From the NCBI RefSeq assembly GCF_000729995.1, contig NZ_JNFG01000015.1, positions 115,891 to 179,890 of the forward strand: 64,000 nt of DNA, read 5' to 3'. Each line of letters starts with the position of its first letter. Position 1 is the first letter of the stretch. The notes under the pieces were generated by a model. That model was not told where the DNA came from and made no database searches. It saw nothing but the letters and a program-made list of their open reading frames with translations. Shown here in pieces: positions 28,167 to 37,473 of this stretch. The translations under genes and the position numbers were made by a program. This stretch comes from Caballeronia sordidicola. Its GTDB lineage: Bacteria > Pseudomonadota > Gammaproteobacteria > Burkholderiales > Burkholderiaceae.

Positions 28167-29234
28167 CTAGACTTTATCGATCCTCCTGGCTTCTTCGTCT
28201 TGCGTGAACAAATCCCAGCTCGCCATGAACAGCGCGGCGATCAGCGGTCCGATCACGAAGCCGTTGATCCCGAACAATCCCATGCCACCCAGCGTGGAAA
28301 TCAGCACCACCCAGTCAGGCATTTTTGTGTCCTTGCCGACCAGGATAGGGCGCAGCACGTTGTCCACCAGGCCGATGACTACCACGCAAAACAGAATCAG
28401 GATCACGCCGCGCCAGATATCGCCGGTGAGCAGGAAATAGGCGGCGGCCGGTGCCCAGACCAACGCGGCGCCAATGGCCGGCAGCAGCGATAGGAACGCC
28501 ATCAGCACGCCCCACAGCAGCGAACCCTGGATACCCAGGAACATGAAGATCATGCCGCCGAGGAACCCCTGGACGGCTGCGACCGCGATATTGCCCTTCA
28601 CGGTGGCCCGGACGACGGTCGTGAACTTGGCGATCAAGTGCCGCTTGGGCTCGTCGTCCAGGGGCAGCGCGCGACGGATGCGCCGCCCGATTTCACCGCC
28701 GTCGCGCAACAGGAAAAATACGAGATACAGCATCACGCCGAAGCTGATCACAAACTGGAACGTGTTCTGGCCAATGTTCAACGCTTGCGAGGCCACGAAC
28801 TGGCTGATCGCAGCCGCGCCACTGGTCAGCCGTTGCTGAATGCTCGGGATATCGGTGAGTCCGAACCGGCCCAGCAGCGTCTGCACCGAGTTCGGCAGCG
28901 CGTGAATGGCCTGCTGGAAGTAGGTCGTGAAATTGGGCTGGCCGGCCTTCACCTGGGCATATGCCAAGCCAATTTCCTGGACGAGCGTGGCCGCGACGAA
29001 GCTGAGCGGCAGGATCACGATCACGATCGTCAAGCCCAGGGTGGCGAACGCCGCCAGATTGCGCCGCTTGCCGAATTTAGCGGCGAGATAACGCTGCAAC
29101 GGCTGGAACAGGATCGCGAGAATCGTGCCCCAGAAGATCGCGCCAAAGAACGGCAGCAAGATCCAGCAGAGCGCAACTGTGACAACGAACAGCAAGAGGT
29201 GGAAGAAGTTCTGGTGAACCGTGCGGCTATTCAT
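28167..29234 (-). CDS. AI-2E family transporter / YdiK-like permease
   Basis: 355 residues with seven to eight membrane helices: two near the N-terminus (about 12-45), one near 62-85, a helical soluble segment, then a cluster from 155 to 330. Conserved Pro-Leu-Asp-Asp-Glu-Pro-Lys and Asp-Asn-Val-Leu-Arg-Pro-Ile-Leu-Val-Gly motifs define the AI-2E/UPF0118 family. Members export varied small molecules or exchange Na+/H+; the actual cargo is unknown. Convergent with spoVR. Confidence 0.9.
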   Translation of the reverse strand: MNSRTVHQNFFHLLLFVVTVALCWILLPFFGAIFWGTILAILFQPLQRYLAAKFGKRRNLAAFATLGLTIVIVILPLSFVAATLVQEIGLAYAQVKAGQPNFTTYFQQAIHALPNSVQTLLGRFGLTDIPSIQQRLTSGAAAISQFVASQALNIGQNTFQFVISFGVMLYLVFFLLRDGGEIGRRIRRALPLDDEPKRHLIAKFTTVVRATVKGNIAVAAVQGFLGGMIFMFLGIQGSLLWGVLMAFLSLLPAIGAALVWAPAAAYFLLTGDIWRGVILILFCVVVIGLVDNVLRPILVGKDTKMPDWVVLISTLGGMGLFGINGFVIGPLIAALFMASWDLFTQDEEARRIDKV

Positions 29235-29534
29235 GAGATCCCTGATTGAGGCGGAGTCCTGGAATGACGAGCGCGGGAATCAACGCGTGATCACCCTGAC
29301 CAATGCGATTGCGGGATGCTAGCACGCGCAAGTTTTGGTCCAGGTAGCCGCCTTTTTAAGGTTTATTCAGGGATACCCTTCAAGAAATGGCCTTTTTTGG
29401 TACGCCAAGATTCAGAATTGCCGCTGCTTTGACTGCGCGAACGGCGCCGGTTAAATCCAAATCCATACGGCTGTTTGGATAGCGTGACCATGGCGGAAGT
29501 TTTGGTCCCCTTGTCGGGGAAAGCAGCCAGCCGA
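29235..29534. other. Intergenic, no gene recognised
   Basis: 300 bp between two leftward genes. It contains two near-copies of AAGTTTTGGTCC about 170 bp apart (near 29330 and 29498). No ORF. Confidence 0.35.
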
Positions 29535-31169
29535 TCACACGGGAGATTGCGCGAGCGCGCTCAGATCCCGGGCGACTTCATCGAGCACAGCGTCCCACTG
29601 CGCAAACTGCCGTTGGCGGTACAGTGTGGCGCTCGGGTACCAGGGGCTGTCACGCCGCTCCAGCAACCACGGCCAGTAAGGATTGACGTCGAGCAACACC
29701 CAGGTACGCTGGCCGAGCGCTCCGCTGAGATGCGCAACCGATGTACACACGGTAATGACCAGATCCAGCGCGGTGACGAATGCCGCCGTGTCGTCGAAGG
29801 TTGCGAACTCGGCGGTGTAATCGGCTATCGTCAGCCCCGCTGATTGCGCGGCCGCGACGTCGTCCGTCGCACCTGGTTGCAGCGAATAGAACGCCACGCC
29901 GTCAATGTCGCGGAACCAGGACGCGTAGCGCTCCCAGCCGACGCGGCGAAATGGATTGCGGCCGTGATTAAGGCTTCCGGTCCAGGCGAGTCCAACCTTG
30001 AGTCGTTTTTCTCCGGCAAGGCGCGCGCGCCAGGCGGCGCTTGCGGCGGGGTCTGGGCGCAGATAGGGCACAGCATTCGGAATCGTGGCTTCGGTGGTGC
30101 CGAGCACGAGCGGCAGGCTCACCAGTGGAATTTCATAGTCGAACGGCGGCAGTGATTCGATGCCACCGCCGGCTGTATACCCGTCGACGTGTTCGCCCAG
30201 ACTGCGCGCCAGGAGTTCGCCCATCTGGGCAAACGAGTTCCACACAATGCGGCCGCCCTCGAGATGAACACGCGCGGCCAGAGCGGGGATATAGCGGCAG
30301 AACTGCAGCACGTCACCCATACCCTGTTCGCCCCAGACCAGCAATGTTTTGTCTGCGAGTGGCTCACCCTGCCAGCGCGGGGCGGAAAACACTGGCCGTG
30401 CATGCAACTTCATAGTCGATGGATCTTCCCAGCGCGCTTCGTGTCCAGGCCAGCCTTCGGCGTAATTGCCTCGCAACAGGCGCAGGACCGCAAGACCGGT
30501 GCGTAGCGAAGCATCATCCGGAGCCAGATCAGATGCGACCATTGCATGGTGCTCCGCCTCGTCCCACCTCTGCGACTCCTTGAGTGCCTGCACACGATTG
30601 GTCCACGCGGCCTCATTGCGACCGTTCAGTTCCACCGCCCGCGCGCTTGCAGCCAGTGCTCCATCAAGGTCCCGACACCCGAGTCTGGCCAAGGTGAGAT
30701 TGCTCCAGGCGTCGCCGTCTTGCGGATCGGCCTCGACCACCTCCTCGAGAAGCTTCATTTCCTCGAAAGGATCACCGCCTGAAGTCCTGAGTGCTATTGC
30801 AAGGTTCTTTCGCAAATTCGGGAAGTCAGCCTTGATGCTCATCGCGTGGCGATATGGCTGCAGCGCGTCGTGGTGCCGGTTCGCCATCTGCAGCGCATAC
30901 CCGAGGCAAACGTTGGCGGCAACGCTGTCAGGATTGAGTTGTGCAACCGCATTGGCTAGTGCAAAGACTTCGTCATGGCGCTCTTGCTCGATCAGCCCGA
31001 TCATCAGTCCGTCGAGTGAGCCGTCGTCCATGTTGTGAAGACATGCGGCTGCTTGCAGCCAGATCGACTGTGCCTCCGCTTGCCCATTCTGCTTTGCTTG
31101 CACCGCGTGACGCAGAAAAATCAGGAACGGCTGCAAGGGGGCGATAAAGGAGTCGGAGGAGTCGGACAT
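29535..31169 (-). CDS. TPR protein with a C-terminal glycosyltransferase-like domain
   Basis: 544 residues. The N-terminal half (about 15-230) is tetratricopeptide repeats with the Ala-x-x-x-Ala-Leu...Asp-Pro/Asn-x-x spacing. The C-terminal half resembles the GT9/SPINDLY-like Rossmann region: Lys-Thr-Leu-Leu-Val-Trp-Gly-Glu-Gln-Gly-Met-Gly-Asp-Val-Leu-Gln-Phe near 273, Lys-Val-Gly-Leu-Ala-Trp-Thr-Gly-Ser near 392, and a late Cys-Thr-Ser-Val-Ala-His-Leu-Ser-Gly-Ala-Leu-Gly block. No signal peptide. It may glycosylate a cytoplasmic protein or surface structure; no partner is adjacent. Confidence 0.82.
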   Translation of the reverse strand: MSDSSDSFIAPLQPFLIFLRHAVQAKQNGQAEAQSIWLQAAACLHNMDDGSLDGLMIGLIEQERHDEVFALANAVAQLNPDSVAANVCLGYALQMANRHHDALQPYRHAMSIKADFPNLRKNLAIALRTSGGDPFEEMKLLEEVVEADPQDGDAWSNLTLARLGCRDLDGALAASARAVELNGRNEAAWTNRVQALKESQRWDEAEHHAMVASDLAPDDASLRTGLAVLRLLRGNYAEGWPGHEARWEDPSTMKLHARPVFSAPRWQGEPLADKTLLVWGEQGMGDVLQFCRYIPALAARVHLEGGRIVWNSFAQMGELLARSLGEHVDGYTAGGGIESLPPFDYEIPLVSLPLVLGTTEATIPNAVPYLRPDPAASAAWRARLAGEKRLKVGLAWTGSLNHGRNPFRRVGWERYASWFRDIDGVAFYSLQPGATDDVAAAQSAGLTIADYTAEFATFDDTAAFVTALDLVITVCTSVAHLSGALGQRTWVLLDVNPYWPWLLERRDSPWYPSATLYRQRQFAQWDAVLDEVARDLSALAQSPV

Positions 31170-31346
31170 CGATCAGGTGGCGCGATTTGCACCGCACAGG
31201 ACAAGGTGGGGTTAGATCATATCAATAAGGGGCTGCACGGCAATCTGTCGCCCGGCTGGATTGATGTTGTCGTGAACGGATATGAAACCAACCGGCGTTA
31301 CGTGACGCTGGTAGCGAGTCTGATGGCCAAGTCCCCCGCCGTCGTC

Positions 31347-31388
31347 TTGCCGGTATCTCAAAAATAGGTATAATTGAGTATTCACTCA
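31347..31388 (+). promoter_or_regulatory. tetR promoter and operator
   Basis: TTGCCG (31347-31352), 16-nt spacer, TATAAT (31369-31374), immediately followed by TGAGTATTCACTCA (31375-31388) with 5-bp inverted arms TGAGT/ACTCA. The operator overlaps the expected start of transcription, fitting autorepression. Confidence 0.7.
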
Positions 31389-31414
31389 TTAATCAATCGA
31401 TTCGATCACGCACG

Positions 31415-31999
31415 ATGGCCCGACCTAAAAGCGACGACAAATACAACGCGCTGCTGCTCGCCGCGGAACAGGTTTTTGCCAAGCGAGGACTCGCGGCTGC
31501 GCCGACGTCGGCTATATCGAAGCAGGCGGGTGTGGCGGAAGGTACGTTGTTCACATACTTCCGCACGAAGGACGAACTGGTGAACGCGCTATACCGATCC
31601 ATCAAGCTCGATCTGGCCGATGCGCTTATGACGCGGTTTCCCCGGACGGGATCCATACGCGATCGGCTCGAGTATTTGTGGAACGCATTCGTTGATTGGG
31701 GTGTTGCGAATCCACAGCGGCTGAATGTGCTCGATCAGTTGTCGGTGGCGGATGTGGTCAGCGAAGAGTCGAAGGCAGTCGGTTATGAACCGTTTGCCGA
31801 GATCGAAGCGCTCGCACAAAACAGTATCGACACCGGCATTTTGCATGCTTATCCGGTCGCGTTTATTGCTGCAAGCATGAAGTCGATGGCCGAAACCACG
31901 ATGGCTTTCATGACCGCTTATCCGGAAGAAGCCAGTCGTTATCGGACGATCGGATTCAAGGTGTTCTGGAACGGCATCGCTCGCAATGCGGATAGTTGA
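31415..31999 (+). CDS. TetR-family repressor
   Basis: 194 residues. The N-terminal helix-turn-helix (about 25-45: Ala-Ala-Pro-Thr-Ser-Ala-Ile-Ser-Lys...Gly-Thr-Leu-Phe-Thr-Tyr-Phe-Arg-Thr-Lys-Asp-Glu-Leu) is followed by an all-helical ligand domain. It precedes an SDR/NAD-binding pair, and operator-like sites lie before both transcription units, so it likely represses itself and those two genes. Effector unknown. Confidence 0.9.
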   Translation: MARPKSDDKYNALLLAAEQVFAKRGLAAAPTSAISKQAGVAEGTLFTYFRTKDELVNALYRSIKLDLADALMTRFPRTGSIRDRLEYLWNAFVDWGVANPQRLNVLDQLSVADVVSEESKAVGYEPFAEIEALAQNSIDTGILHAYPVAFIAASMKSMAETTMAFMTAYPEEASRYRTIGFKVFWNGIARNADS

Positions 32000-32053
32000 A
32001 TGACCGATTGATCACCGAGCGCGTTTTGTCGTTGGCTTTATCTGACGTTTTAA

Positions 32054-32067
32054 TGACTGATTACTCA
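32054..32067. promoter_or_regulatory. Second operator-like site before the SDR gene
   Basis: TGACTGATTACTCA; its complement matches the tetR operator at 12 of 14 positions. It lies 27 bp before the SDR start. Confidence 0.55.
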
Positions 32068-32094
32068 CGCAAAAACACTCTGAAGGACTAGCAC

Positions 32095-33024
32095 ATGAGT
32101 ACATGGACCACAGCCAACATTCCCCCGCAAACGGGCAAGCGCGCGTTGGTGACCGGCGCGACCGGTGGACTGGGTTACGAAACATCGCTTGAACTGGCCC
32201 GGGCAGGCGCCGACGTGATTCTCACCGGGCGCAGCGACGCGAAAGGGCGAACCGCGCTCGAACGCATTCGCCGTGAAGTGCCCAATGCCCGGATCCGCTT
32301 TGAAGCCATCGACCTCGCGAGTCTCGCGTCGATCTCGAGCGCCACACAGCGATTGCTTGAAGAAGGCGAGTCGATCGATCTGCTCGTGAACAATGCCGGC
32401 GTGATGATGTTGCCCAAGCATGAAACAACCTCCGATGGCTTCGAACGCCAGTTCGGCACCAACTATCTCGGTCACTTCGCGCTGACCGCGCAGTTGCTTC
32501 CGTTGTTGCAAAAGAGCGTCGCGCCGCGCGTGGTTAACCTGAGCAGCATTGCGCATCGGCGGGGAAAGATTGCTTTCGACAATCTGCAAGGCGAGCGCGC
32601 TTATAAAGCGTGGCCGGCGTATGAACAGTCGAAGCTCGCCATGCTGATATTCGCACTGGAGCTGCAACGCCGCAGCGACGCAAACGGCTGGGGCCTCATG
32701 AGCAACGCCGCGCATCCGGGTTTTGCGCGGACGGATCTCATCGCAAACGGGCCCGGCAATTCGGGCGTGATGTCGCTGGTCAGTCGCGTAATGATGCCTT
32801 TCCTCAGCCATAGCGCAGCGGAAGGCGCGCTGCCCACGCTGTTGGCGGCCACCTCATCCGATGCACGGGCTGCCGCTTATTACGGCCCGAACGGTTTCCA
32901 GGAGTTGATCGGCGCCCCCGCCGAGGCGCGCATCTATCCTCAGGCGAAGGACACGGCGGTTGCCGCTAAACTGTGGGATGTATCGGTGAAACTGACAGGC
33001 GTGTCTTGGCCGGGAAAATCATGA
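32095..33024 (+). CDS. Short-chain dehydrogenase/reductase
   Basis: 309 residues of the retinol-dehydrogenase-like SDR type. Cofactor loop Thr-Gly-Ala-Thr-Gly-Gly-Leu-Gly at 20-27, Gly-Arg-Ser-Asp near 42 (NADP-type basic residue), Asn-Asn-Ala-Gly-Val near 98, catalytic Ser in Asn-Leu-Ser-Ser-Ile and Tyr-Glu-Gln-Ser-Lys as the YxxxK motif near 180. Substrate not predictable. Stop overlaps the next start (ATGA). Confidence 0.92.
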   Translation: MSTWTTANIPPQTGKRALVTGATGGLGYETSLELARAGADVILTGRSDAKGRTALERIRREVPNARIRFEAIDLASLASISSATQRLLEEGESIDLLVNNAGVMMLPKHETTSDGFERQFGTNYLGHFALTAQLLPLLQKSVAPRVVNLSSIAHRRGKIAFDNLQGERAYKAWPAYEQSKLAMLIFALELQRRSDANGWGLMSNAAHPGFARTDLIANGPGNSGVMSLVSRVMMPFLSHSAAEGALPTLLAATSSDARAAAYYGPNGFQELIGAPAEARIYPQAKDTAVAAKLWDVSVKLTGVSWPGKS

Positions 33025-33680
33025 AAGTGCTTATTTTTGGCGCGACGGGAATGGTCGGGCAGGGCGTATTGCGCGAATGCCTGCTTGATAAGGATATCGA
33101 ACGAGTGGTTACCGTGGGGCGCAATGCGACGGGGCAGAAGTACCCGAAGCTCGCCGAGATCGTGCATAAGGATCTCTTCGACCTCACGTCGATCGAGGCC
33201 GAACTCACCGGTTTCGATGCCTGCTTTTTCTTGCTGGGCGTGTCGTCGTTTCGGATGAGTGAGGCCGACTACACGCACCTCACTTACGATCTGACGGTCG
33301 CAGTCGGCAGGACCTTGTCGCGTGTTAATCCGGGCATGACCTTCTCGTACGTGACGGGCGCGGGAACCGATACCACCGAGCGCGGACGCAGCATGTGGGC
33401 GCGCGTAAAAGGCCGCACCGAAAACGCGCTGCTGCGCATGCCGTTCAAGGCAGCGTATATGTATCGCCCCGGAATGATCCAGCCGATGGACGGAATTCGC
33501 TCGAAGACAGCCGTGTATCAGATGGCGATTTCGCTGCTGCGTCCCGTGTTTCCCGTGATGCGGCGCGCATTCCCGAACGCGATTACGACGACCAGCCAGT
33601 TGGGGCGGGCGATGATCGCAGTGGCCAGGGAAGGCGCCGCGTCGCGGGTGTTGGAGACGCGGGACATTGCGCGGTATTAG
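33021..33680 (+). CDS. NAD(P)-binding Rossmann protein (atypical SDR, NmrA/oxidoreductase-like)
   Basis: 219 residues. N-terminal cofactor motif Gly-Ala-Thr-Gly-Met-Val-Gly-Gln-Gly at 7-15, then a compact fold with Thr-Gly-Ala-Gly-Thr-Asp and a Lys-Gly-Arg-Thr-Glu-Asn-Ala-Leu block typical of short atypical SDRs related to epimerases. The YxxxK motif is not clear. The start overlaps the SDR stop by 4 nt, so the two are co-translated and probably co-regulated by the upstream TetR. Confidence 0.82.
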   Translation: MKVLIFGATGMVGQGVLRECLLDKDIERVVTVGRNATGQKYPKLAEIVHKDLFDLTSIEAELTGFDACFFLLGVSSFRMSEADYTHLTYDLTVAVGRTLSRVNPGMTFSYVTGAGTDTTERGRSMWARVKGRTENALLRMPFKAAYMYRPGMIQPMDGIRSKTAVYQMAISLLRPVFPVMRRAFPNAITTTSQLGRAMIAVAREGAASRVLETRDIARY

Positions 33681-33737
33681 AGAGAACAATCGTTCGAACC
33701 CGCGCATTCGCGTCTAGGGCCCAAACGACCGAATCAT

Positions 33738-34742
33738 TTACCTCGCGGCATCACCCCAACGGTATTCCACCGTGGCATCGTCCAACTGCGCCTTGAGCTC
33801 GTCATTCAGTGTGAGATCGATTGCAGCGAGTGTATCGGTGAGCTGGTCGGGCCGGCTTGCCCCGATAATCGCCGACGTAATCACCGGATTCGCCAACACC
33901 CACGCGACCGATGTCTTCGTCAACGACTCGCCGGTTGCGCTCACGATCTTCTTCAATTTTTCGATGGTTTCAAACTCGCGCTCATGCCAGTAGCGCTGCT
34001 GATACGTCGCGCCGGCCTTGCCGACGGTCGCTGTAAATCGGCCTTCCGACGGCGCTGCATCGTGTTTATGTTTGCCCGTCAGCAAGCCGCCCGCGAGCGG
34101 GTTATACGGGATCACGGCCAGATGCTCGTCGGTGGCGAGCGGCAACAGTTCGCGCTCGATCTGCCTGAATAGCAGGTTGTAACGCGGCTGAACGGAAACG
34201 AAGCGCGCCACGCGCAGGAAATCAGAGCGGCCCAGCGCAGTGGCAAGCCGATACGCCAGGAAATTCGATACCCCCACGTAACGCGCCTTGCCATGGCGCA
34301 CGATGGTATCGAGTGCTTCCAGGGTTTCATCGAGCGGCGTGTTGAGATCGTCGGAATGCAGTTGGTACAGGTCGACGTAATCGGTATTGAGACGTTTGAG
34401 CGATGCATCGATAGCGTCCAGCAAATGCTTGCACGATGCACCCTGATCCCACGCTGCAGGCCCCATCTTGCCGACTGCTTTCGTCGCCAGGATGAACTGA
34501 CTGCGGCGTGTAGGTGTGTCCTTCAACCAGCGACCGACGATCTCCTCCGTGCGTCCGGCCCGGTCTTCGGTGCTGCCGAGTGGATAGACGTCGGCGGTAT
34601 CGATGAAATTGACACCGGCTTCAGCCGCCCGATCCATGATGCTGCGCGACACATCCTCTTCAGTCTGCAAACCGAAGGTCATCGTGCCGAGGCACAAACG
34701 CGAGACGTTCAGGCCGGTACGGCCGAATTGACGATACTGCAT
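33738..34742 (-). CDS. Aldo/keto reductase
   Basis: 334 residues, NADPH-dependent TIM-barrel oxidoreductase. Catalytic residues are visible as Asp-Thr-Ala-Asp-Val-Tyr (Asp/Tyr), Ala-Thr-Lys-Ala (Lys) and Leu-His-Ser-Asp-Asp (His); the cofactor end is Ile-Ile-Gly-Ala-Ser-Arg-Pro. AAGGAG precedes the ATG at 34742. It follows the MFS pump gene in the same direction and may share its regulation. Substrate unknown. Confidence 0.92.
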   Translation of the reverse strand: MQYRQFGRTGLNVSRLCLGTMTFGLQTEEDVSRSIMDRAAEAGVNFIDTADVYPLGSTEDRAGRTEEIVGRWLKDTPTRRSQFILATKAVGKMGPAAWDQGASCKHLLDAIDASLKRLNTDYVDLYQLHSDDLNTPLDETLEALDTIVRHGKARYVGVSNFLAYRLATALGRSDFLRVARFVSVQPRYNLLFRQIERELLPLATDEHLAVIPYNPLAGGLLTGKHKHDAAPSEGRFTATVGKAGATYQQRYWHEREFETIEKLKKIVSATGESLTKTSVAWVLANPVITSAIIGASRPDQLTDTLAAIDLTLNDELKAQLDDATVEYRWGDAAR

Positions 34743-34828
34743 GGCGAACTCCTTGGGGCTTGTTGCGTGTTGAAGGTCCAGCCAGCTTAAACGTTCAGGC
34801 GTGAGCCTGCATTGGCGTGGCTGCGTAC

Positions 34829-36217
34829 TTAAGACGTTGCTGCGGCCTGCGGCGCCGTACGCGCAGGCTCGGCATCGAGGAAACGGAACACAATGGCCGA
34901 TGCCAGCGTCACGAGGCCCACGCATACAAACGCGATCCGGAACGCGAGCGCCGCCGAGCCGAGGTTCGCCGAGAACACCGACACCAGGCCGCCGCCAATC
35001 GACACACCGAGGCCAATGGCCAGCATCTGCACCATCGAAAAGAGGCTGTTGCCGCTGCCTGCGTCCTTGATCGACAGGCCCTTGAGCGTCACGCTGTTCA
35101 TCGCGGCGAACTGCATGGAATTGCACGCGCCGAAGACGGCCAGGATCGCGATCTCGATCACGAGCGGCGTGCTCACCGAGAATGAAGCGAAGCCGACTAT
35201 CGACGCACCGACAAGAATGGTGTTCCACAGCAGGAAGTTGTCGTAGCCATAACGCTTGACCAGCGGCGAGATCCAGCCCTTTGCAACGGTGCCGGCGAAC
35301 GCGGCGGGCAACATCATCAGGCCCGAGTGCAGCGGCGTATAACCGAGCTGCAGTTGCATCAGGAGCGGCAGGAGAAATGGCACCGCGCTCGATCCGATCC
35401 GGCACAGCAGGTTGCCGATCAAACCCACGCTGAAGTTCGGCTCGCTGAACAACGACAGCTTGAACAGCGGATTGCGCCGGCGTTTGGCATACGGGATGTA
35501 AGCAAGCGCAGCGATAGCCGAGAGCACGAACAGCCCGCCCGACACCAAAAGCTTGTGCGTTTGCGCGGGGCTGTCGAGCGCCATTGAAAACGCGACCATG
35601 CAGAGCGACAGCAACGCGCAGCCCTTGAAGTCGAAGGGTGTGGCTTCGGCAGTGGCATCGTTGGGAAGAAAACGATGCACGGCGAACAAACCCACTGCGC
35701 CAATAGGTACGTTGATCAGGAAAATCCAGTGCCATGTAAACGATTCGACGAACCAGCCGCCGAGCGTCGGTCCGAGAATTGGGCCGACCTGGCCGGCAAT
35801 CGAAATGACTGCGAGCGCAGAGACATACGCTTCGCCCGTCACGCTGCGCAAGACAGCCAGCCGGCCGATAGGCAGCAACATGGAGCCGCCGATCCCCTGG
35901 ATCACGCGCGCCACGATCAGCTGATGCAACGATTGCGCTTGAGCGCAGCACAGCGAGCCGATGACGAACAACAGGATGGCGACGAAGTACACGCGGCGAG
36001 TGCCGAAACGGTCGGCGAGCCAGCCGGACGCGGGCGTGAGCAGTGCCATGGTCAGCGTGTAGGCGACCACGATAGGCTGCATCGCGAGCGGTTGCGTATG
36101 CAGGCTGCGCGCAATGGAGGGCAGGGCCGTGTTGACGATGGTCGTATCCAGGGCTTGCATGAAAAAGCCGACTGCCACGATCCACAAAAGCGCCGTGTGG
36201 GAGTTTTTTGAAGTCAT
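34829..36217 (-). CDS. MFS drug efflux transporter (DHA2/EmrB-MdtD type)
   Basis: 462 residues with about 13-14 membrane helices. Conserved motifs: Leu-Asp-Thr-Thr-Ile-Val-Asn-Thr-Ala-Leu-Pro in helix 1 (motif D1), Ala-Asp-Arg-Phe-Gly-Thr-Arg-Arg (motif A), and Gly-Pro-x-Leu-Gly-Pro-x-x-Gly-Gly (motif C of drug antiporters). Likely exports toxic compounds. Divergent from a LysR gene across 124 bp that contains a LysR-type site. Confidence 0.92.
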   Translation of the reverse strand: MTSKNSHTALLWIVAVGFFMQALDTTIVNTALPSIARSLHTQPLAMQPIVVAYTLTMALLTPASGWLADRFGTRRVYFVAILLFVIGSLCCAQAQSLHQLIVARVIQGIGGSMLLPIGRLAVLRSVTGEAYVSALAVISIAGQVGPILGPTLGGWFVESFTWHWIFLINVPIGAVGLFAVHRFLPNDATAEATPFDFKGCALLSLCMVAFSMALDSPAQTHKLLVSGGLFVLSAIAALAYIPYAKRRRNPLFKLSLFSEPNFSVGLIGNLLCRIGSSAVPFLLPLLMQLQLGYTPLHSGLMMLPAAFAGTVAKGWISPLVKRYGYDNFLLWNTILVGASIVGFASFSVSTPLVIEIAILAVFGACNSMQFAAMNSVTLKGLSIKDAGSGNSLFSMVQMLAIGLGVSIGGGLVSVFSANLGSAALAFRIAFVCVGLVTLASAIVFRFLDAEPARTAPQAAATS

Positions 36218-36315
36218 CGATTACAGCAGGAACAATGTCGCACTGGGTTAGCACGATGTGTCGATTTTAAGACTCCAATTGGCAATCGGGAACCCCACTA
36301 GCCGCGTTGACTATC

Positions 36316-36330
36316 ATCGATAAATTCGAT
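36316..36330. promoter_or_regulatory. LysR-type operator between the MFS and LysR genes
   Basis: ATCGA-N5-TCGAT inverted repeat (T-N11-A class spacing) 12 bp before the LysR start, in the divergent region. Confidence 0.5.
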
Positions 36331-36341
36331 CACAATAGATC

Positions 36342-37202
36342 ATGCTCAATCCAGTCTGGCTGAACACGTTCGCGACGGTGGCCGCGTCGCACAGTTTCAC
36401 CGACGCCGGCCGCCAGCTCCGGCTCACGCAATCCAGCGTGAGTGAGCACATCCGGCGGCTGGAGGAACACGTCGGGCGCCGGTTGCTCATCCGCGATACC
36501 CATTCGCTCGCGCTCACCGCCGACGGCGAAGCCATGCTGGTCCACGCCCGCATGATCCTGGACGCGATGACCCACGCCGAATTGCAGTTCCGCTCGCCGC
36601 GCCTCAGGGGCCGCGTGCGCCTGGGTTCCTCCGACGACGTTGCGCTCGGGCCTTTGCCCAGCGTGCTCGCGGCATTTCGCAGGACTCATCCGGATGTCGA
36701 GCTGGAAATTACCATCGGCATGACGGGGCGGCTTTACGAGCACCTGGACGCTGGATCGATCGATTTGATGATCGGGAAACGGCGCATTGGGGACCCACGC
36801 GGCATTCCGCTGTTTTCCGGGCAGCTTGAATGGCTGGGGCTGACGGGCACCGAGGTGGACCTCGAGCAGCCGCTGCCGTTGATCCTCGTTGCGGAGCCGA
36901 GCGTGACGCGCGCCGTGGTGCTCGACTCGCTGGCCGCGGTCGGCGCGCGCTGGCAGGTGGTCTGCACGAGTAGTTCGTATGCAGGTTGCATAGCTGCTGC
37001 GCGCGGTGGGCTGGGGCTTACCGTGCGGTCTCATTTCCTCGCGGGCAGGGGACTTTCGCCGCCGGTGAATCGCGCGGCGCTGCCTGAATTGCCGAAGGTC
37101 GAGTTCATCGCGTTGGGGGCGAAGCATTTGAGCCGCCCTGCAGAGACGTTGCTGGAGATTTTGCAAAACAGCGATCTGCGCGGCGAATGGGCCGGCGAAT
37201 GA
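36342..37202 (+). CDS. LysR-family regulator
   Basis: 286 residues. N-terminal winged helix with Phe-Thr-Asp-Ala-Gly-Arg...Leu-Thr-Gln-Ser-Ser-Val-Ser-Glu-His-Ile-Arg-Arg-Leu-Glu (about 17-42), then a periplasmic-binding-like effector domain. Divergent from the MFS/AKR genes, the standard LysR geometry, so probably their regulator. Confidence 0.92.
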   Translation: MLNPVWLNTFATVAASHSFTDAGRQLRLTQSSVSEHIRRLEEHVGRRLLIRDTHSLALTADGEAMLVHARMILDAMTHAELQFRSPRLRGRVRLGSSDDVALGPLPSVLAAFRRTHPDVELEITIGMTGRLYEHLDAGSIDLMIGKRRIGDPRGIPLFSGQLEWLGLTGTEVDLEQPLPLILVAEPSVTRAVVLDSLAAVGARWQVVCTSSSYAGCIAAARGGLGLTVRSHFLAGRGLSPPVNRAALPELPKVEFIALGAKHLSRPAETLLEILQNSDLRGEWAGE

Positions 37203-37473
37203 GCGGCTGTTGGTTTGATCCTGGCATGACGCGTGCGCTAAGGGCTGGCGCGGGTGTGGCGATTCATCGGATTAATTCATCGGATCAAATCGCAGCGCAG
37301 AGCCGCGGCCGTGCAAGCCGGTTGTGCAAACGCAACGAATTCGGACAATCCGAGTACTGCCAATAAGAAGCTTCTTATATATTGTGCGGCGAAAAACGCT
37401 GTCGGTTTTCCGCTTCAGCCCTGGCGCCGCAATTGATTGCAGTCAGGCACCGCAGCAATTCACCCATTAGGCG

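Noticed and set aside
33738..36254. 838-codon leftward open frame spanning the aldo/keto reductase and MFS region
   Set aside because: Its last third is the real aldo/keto reductase; the rest is a shadow frame over the MFS transporter, which is encoded in another frame. Not a fusion protein.
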